The position numbers and the translations under genes were made by a program. A DNA stretch of 64,000 bases. Source: Neospora caninum Liverpool. Lineage: Eukaryota > Apicomplexa > Conoidasida > Eucoccidiorida > Sarcocystidae. The stretch lies in assembly GCF_000208865.1 (NCBI RefSeq), contig NC_018393.1, positions 1,364,001-1,428,000 on the forward strand. Direction: 5' to 3'. This document shows, piece by piece, positions 60,941 through 64,000 of the stretch (positions are counted from its first letter, which is position 1; every line of letters starts with the position of its first letter). The notes under the pieces were generated by a model, which searched no databases, had not been told where the DNA came from, and saw nothing but the letters and a program-made list of their open reading frames with translations.

Positions 60941-62778
60941 AGCCTTGGTTTTTTCATTCTTCTCTCGGTTTCCGTCTTTTTTATTCACACAGAGCGCGGA
61001 GGGTGGCAGATCGGGCACGAAGATCGAGGAGCTCTGTGCAAAATTCCTTCCAGTCTTTTTTTCCTTCGGCCCGAACGCAGCGTCTTTCTTTTCTCGCTGA
61101 AGCCGAGTTGCGCCTCTCTGGACCCTGCAGAATTTCCGGTGCGTGGGGGGGCCGCAGTGCGTGGTCGCGGTGTAGCCTTTCTCCCACTTCCGGTGTTTGT
61201 GCTTTCTCGCGTGTCTCGCTTTTCAAGGGAGGGTAGGCCTCCGCTCGCCGCATTTCGAGACTTGCGCGCGTCCGACTCCCGACGGGCCGTCGGTTCACGC
61301 GCACCGAAATGTGTGGAAGCCGCAGATGAGATTCGTAGATCTTGTAGCCGTCGAGAGAATGCCTAGCGCGTGCTGCCTTGGACGTTGCTTCCTCGTGCCG
61401 TTTGCACGAGCACACGAGAAAGCGGTTTCAGGTTCGCCTTCACTTCTTTCTTTTCACGCGCAGAACACGGAACCCTCGACTTGTCATCTTCTCCGCTCTC
61501 CCTCGCGCAGGGGGGTGTACACCTACTTATCTATATGGAGAGTCGGAGAACCGGAGTCAGCACCCGCCTATGACTCTACAGAGATACAGAATTGAGATAC
61601 AGAATTTCAGGGATCGATGCAGGCAGAAACTCGGTGGCAGATGGATAGCGCTGCTCAGGGCGGCCCGCTCCCGAACTCTCAGGTGTTGAAAGCTGGAAAC
61701 GCTGAAACCGATTGGGCAAAAGTTATACACCTGTAGAGAGTCTATAGGGGAATGCACATGTGACGATATAGAGAAATGTGAAACGCAGTGCCTGGGTTTG
61801 TGTGAAGGGAGCAGATGTACCTGAAGGCTGAACAGGCTTGTGGAATTCGAATTCAGCGGGTGTGCGTTCCTCAAGTCGCGGAGGAGCTAGCCAGGAGTTG
61901 CACATTTTTCGTTCGACGAGCGACTCTAGAACAGACGGGAAGGGGTGCCGTGCGGCTTAAGAGGAGAACCAGCTCTGTTGAACTGGAGACGCCCGGCGGG
62001 TATTTGTGTGGCAGGGTCGCCGAAAACGAAGAAACCGACTCGTGTGTCGCCGCGACTCACGCCACGCACCTCCATGAAACTCCCAGGCGACAACAGCGCC
62101 CCAACTGCAACCGGACGCGAGAGTGCATGCAGCCCGTATACACCGCTGTTGAAAGAGCCGGACGCGAAGGGTGCTACGTGGTCCGAGTCTCGGCATTCCA
62201 CACAAGGCCTTTGCACCGTCGTAGTCTCGATGCACAGCATTGCATATCAGGTCGTGAGGACGAGTCGTCCAGATCAGTTCGGAGAATGCTAAAGAAAGTT
62301 AGTGGCCAGTCAAACGATACCGAAAAAACAGACTTTTGACCCCGACGATACTGGGGCGAAAAACTCGAAAAAAAACGGTTATGCCAACGCAGCCTCACAC
62401 GCCCCCCCCCTCCCACCTCGACGGCTTCGTGGGAAGTCACCTATGGCAGAGAACTACCTTGAAAGGAGAAGGCCGAGCGAAACATATGAGCTCGACGCCT
62501 TCCGGAACTCGCGTCTCCGGTACAAAACCTGCTCCTTCTGCTGGTCCCTGGGATACCACCAAACAGCGTAACAAACAGCCGACTCTCCGCGGGCGCCTCC
62601 CTAAAAACCTGTAACGTTGTTCGCCCTCGGGGGTTCCCTGTTTTCAAACTCCCTCGTGCGCCTCGATGTGTGCGTTTCGCGCACCTGTGCACTTTGAGAG
62701 GTGTAGGCTTCTTTCCTCGTTTCCCGCTTCCCGGAAGCCAGCCGTCCTCCGTTGCGCCTCTGCTTTCTCCCCCTCCCC
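60941..62778. other. Convergent 3' region
   Basis: It lies between the stop codons of the large membrane-protein gene and the minus-strand gene at the right edge. Both 3' untranslated regions should be here. No exon, RNA gene or long repeat is supported; one C9 run lies at about 62403-62411. Confidence 0.5.
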
Positions 62779-64000
62779 TCAAGTCCACTTTGTCTTCTTG
62801 TCGTCAGCAGGAAGGTACCAGTCTTGCGGCGGGACGGACTTGTCGTTGTCGAACTCTGTGGCCTCGATCGCCGCGCGCGTCTGCAGACTGCGGACTGCTG
62901 CATGCAGCAGGCACCACTTGTTGACGTCAAAGTTCACGCGTCGCCGACCCAAGTAGAAGGCTCCGCGGCGCTTGATCTTCTCCCCCTGCACAAACAGCGT
63001 CGCGTAGTTTGTGAGGCGGCCAAACCGGAGAGGGACGAAGGGCGCGGGCTGCTGGTGTTCGTTGACGAGCTCCAAGAGCTGGAGCGTCGCCTCGTACAGC
63101 TTTTTCCTCGGCAACACTTTGCACACATTTCGATCAAACACGAGGAGACTCTTCTGGAACCGGGGGATCACTGGCCGCTGGTGGTCCGTCCACGGTTGCG
63201 CGGCGCGCGAACGTCTGCCTGAGGGCCGGTCTGCGGCGTCCCTTCCGCCCCCGCCCGGCGCACGTTCTGATCCGCCTGCAGTATTTTGCGGGGCGTCAAG
63301 AACTGCGTCGCTCTCTCTTGTCCACGCTCTGCGACCCGCGTCGCGCCCGGGCGCGTCCACGCCCAGCAGGTTGCTCGGAGACTGCGCCACGTCGATGAAG
63401 CGGTAGTGGTTCTGCTCCTCAGGCGACCTCGCGAGCACCTCCACGCCGACCGAGTCGAGAAGCACGGGGTCCCAAATGCCCAACACACTCGCCGGCGCGA
63501 GACGCGCTTTGTCGTCGAGATGTCCGTAAAACAGCACGGCGTCAGTGCGCGAGAGCAGCGAACCGGTGCGGTCGCGGTGCGCGTACGTGTGTTTCTCTTG
63601 CTGCGCGAGGTTGCAGAGAAGGCGGTCGGCGTCGCCGTGCATGAGCTCCTTCAAAAACCCCGCGCCCAAGAGCGCGCTCAGCATGCTTCCCGGCGTCAAG
63701 CGCGCAGCGACCGGGGCGTTCCACAGGAACGCTTCCGTCAGCGGATTCTTCCGCGGAAACGGGCGGCCGGCCGAGCCGGCGTTTAACGTGTTCACGGTCA
63801 CGACTGACCGCAGGGCAACGCGAGCGGACCCCGCAGACCCTCGGGAGAGCCCCGCCGCATGCGAACCGAGGAACGCGTGGAAACGCAACATCTCTTGCTC
63901 CTCCTCAGCGGATGCCGGTGCCCAAAGATCTTCGCTCGGCGCCGCCATCAGCCGAAGCGCGAGACCGCCGACGCCCTTCCCGAGCAGAAAAAGGTGAACC
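62779..64000 (-). CDS. Unrecognised protein, probably 5'-truncated by window
   Basis: The frame is open from the right edge to a TGA at 62779. An internal ATG at 63948 would give 389 residues, but the frame continues upstream (LLGKGVGGLALRL) to the edge, so the true start is probably outside. The protein has two compact-looking blocks: residues about 1-190 from that ATG (contains SVVTVNTLNAG, TPGSMLSALLGAG, VLFYGHLDDKARL, VGVEVLARSPEEQNHYRFID) and about 260-389 (SLLVFDRNVCKVLPRKKLYE, RFGRLTNYATLFV, RRVNFDVNKWCLLHAA). A Gly/Arg/Ala-rich insert separates them, of a kind common in coccidian proteins. It ends in a Lys-rich tail (DDKKTKWT). There is no membrane segment, no intron inside the window, and no family I can name. 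The balanced composition of the two blocks argues for a real globular protein. Confidence 0.65.
   Translation of the reverse strand, partial: VHLFLLGKGVGGLALRLMAAPSEDLWAPASAEEEQEMLRFHAFLGSHAAGLSRGSAGSARVALRSVVTVNTLNAGSAGRPFPRKNPLTEAFLWNAPVAARLTPGSMLSALLGAGFLKELMHGDADRLLCNLAQQEKHTYAHRDRTGSLLSRTDAVLFYGHLDDKARLAPASVLGIWDPVLLDSVGVEVLARSPEEQNHYRFIDVAQSPSNLLGVDAPGRDAGRRAWTRESDAVLDAPQNTAGGSERAPGGGGRDAADRPSGRRSRAAQPWTDHQRPVIPRFQKSLLVFDRNVCKVLPRKKLYEATLQLLELVNEHQQPAPFVPLRFGRLTNYATLFVQGEKIKRRGAFYLGRRRVNFDVNKWCLLHAAVRSLQTRAAIEATEFDNDKSVPPQDWYLPADDKKTKWT

Noticed and set aside
1..64000. CRISPR arrays, insertion sequences, retroelements, mitochondrial-DNA insertions
   Set aside because: No direct-repeat/spacer arrays, terminal inverted repeats, transposase or reverse-transcriptase motifs were seen; the repeats present are micro- and minisatellites.

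Overview
The window reads as nuclear DNA of a cyst-forming coccidian apicomplexan (Toxoplasma, Neospora or Hammondia type). The reasons are genes broken into many short exons with roughly 0.1-0.8 kb GT-AG introns, pyrimidine-rich leaders before start codons, CAAAATG-like start contexts, many long (TA)n tracts confined to introns and intergenic DNA, and proteins padded with charged or Ser/Ala-rich low complexity. No bacterial, phage, CRISPR, rRNA or convincing tRNA feature was seen. Most long open frames here are shadows, so the real genes were rebuilt by joining frames at splice sites whose phases agree. For five genes the joined length is an exact multiple of three.

Layout: (1) 2492-4360 (+) is a four-exon mitochondrial pyruvate carrier subunit of the MPC2 type. 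(2) 6782-13732 (+) is an eight-exon subtilisin-family serine protease with a very long acidic N-terminal extension. (3) 15000-21527 (-) is a five-exon MnmE tRNA-modification GTPase with a signal-peptide-like leader, convergent with the protease. (4) About 24.2-28.5 kb (-) holds exons of an unrecognised secreted or membrane protein, with a frameshift and an in-frame stop as read. (5) 30905-35054 (+) is a six-exon PPIL6-like cyclophilin with replaced catalytic residues. (6) 37055-37924 (+) is an intronless single-pass membrane protein. (7) 41093-60940 (+) is a 32-exon gene for a type I membrane protein of about 2259 residues with repeated beta-sandwich-like motifs. (8) 62779 to the right edge (-) is an unrecognised protein, probably cut by the window.

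The recognisable genes point to organelle metabolism (pyruvate import into mitochondria; wobble-uridine modification of organellar tRNA), the secretory pathway (subtilase, large membrane protein) and possibly the flagellated gamete stage (PPIL6-like). They are not an operon and no shared pathway is implied. The parts with no family I recognise are the large membrane protein and the 24-28 kb locus; these are the best candidates for undescribed biology.
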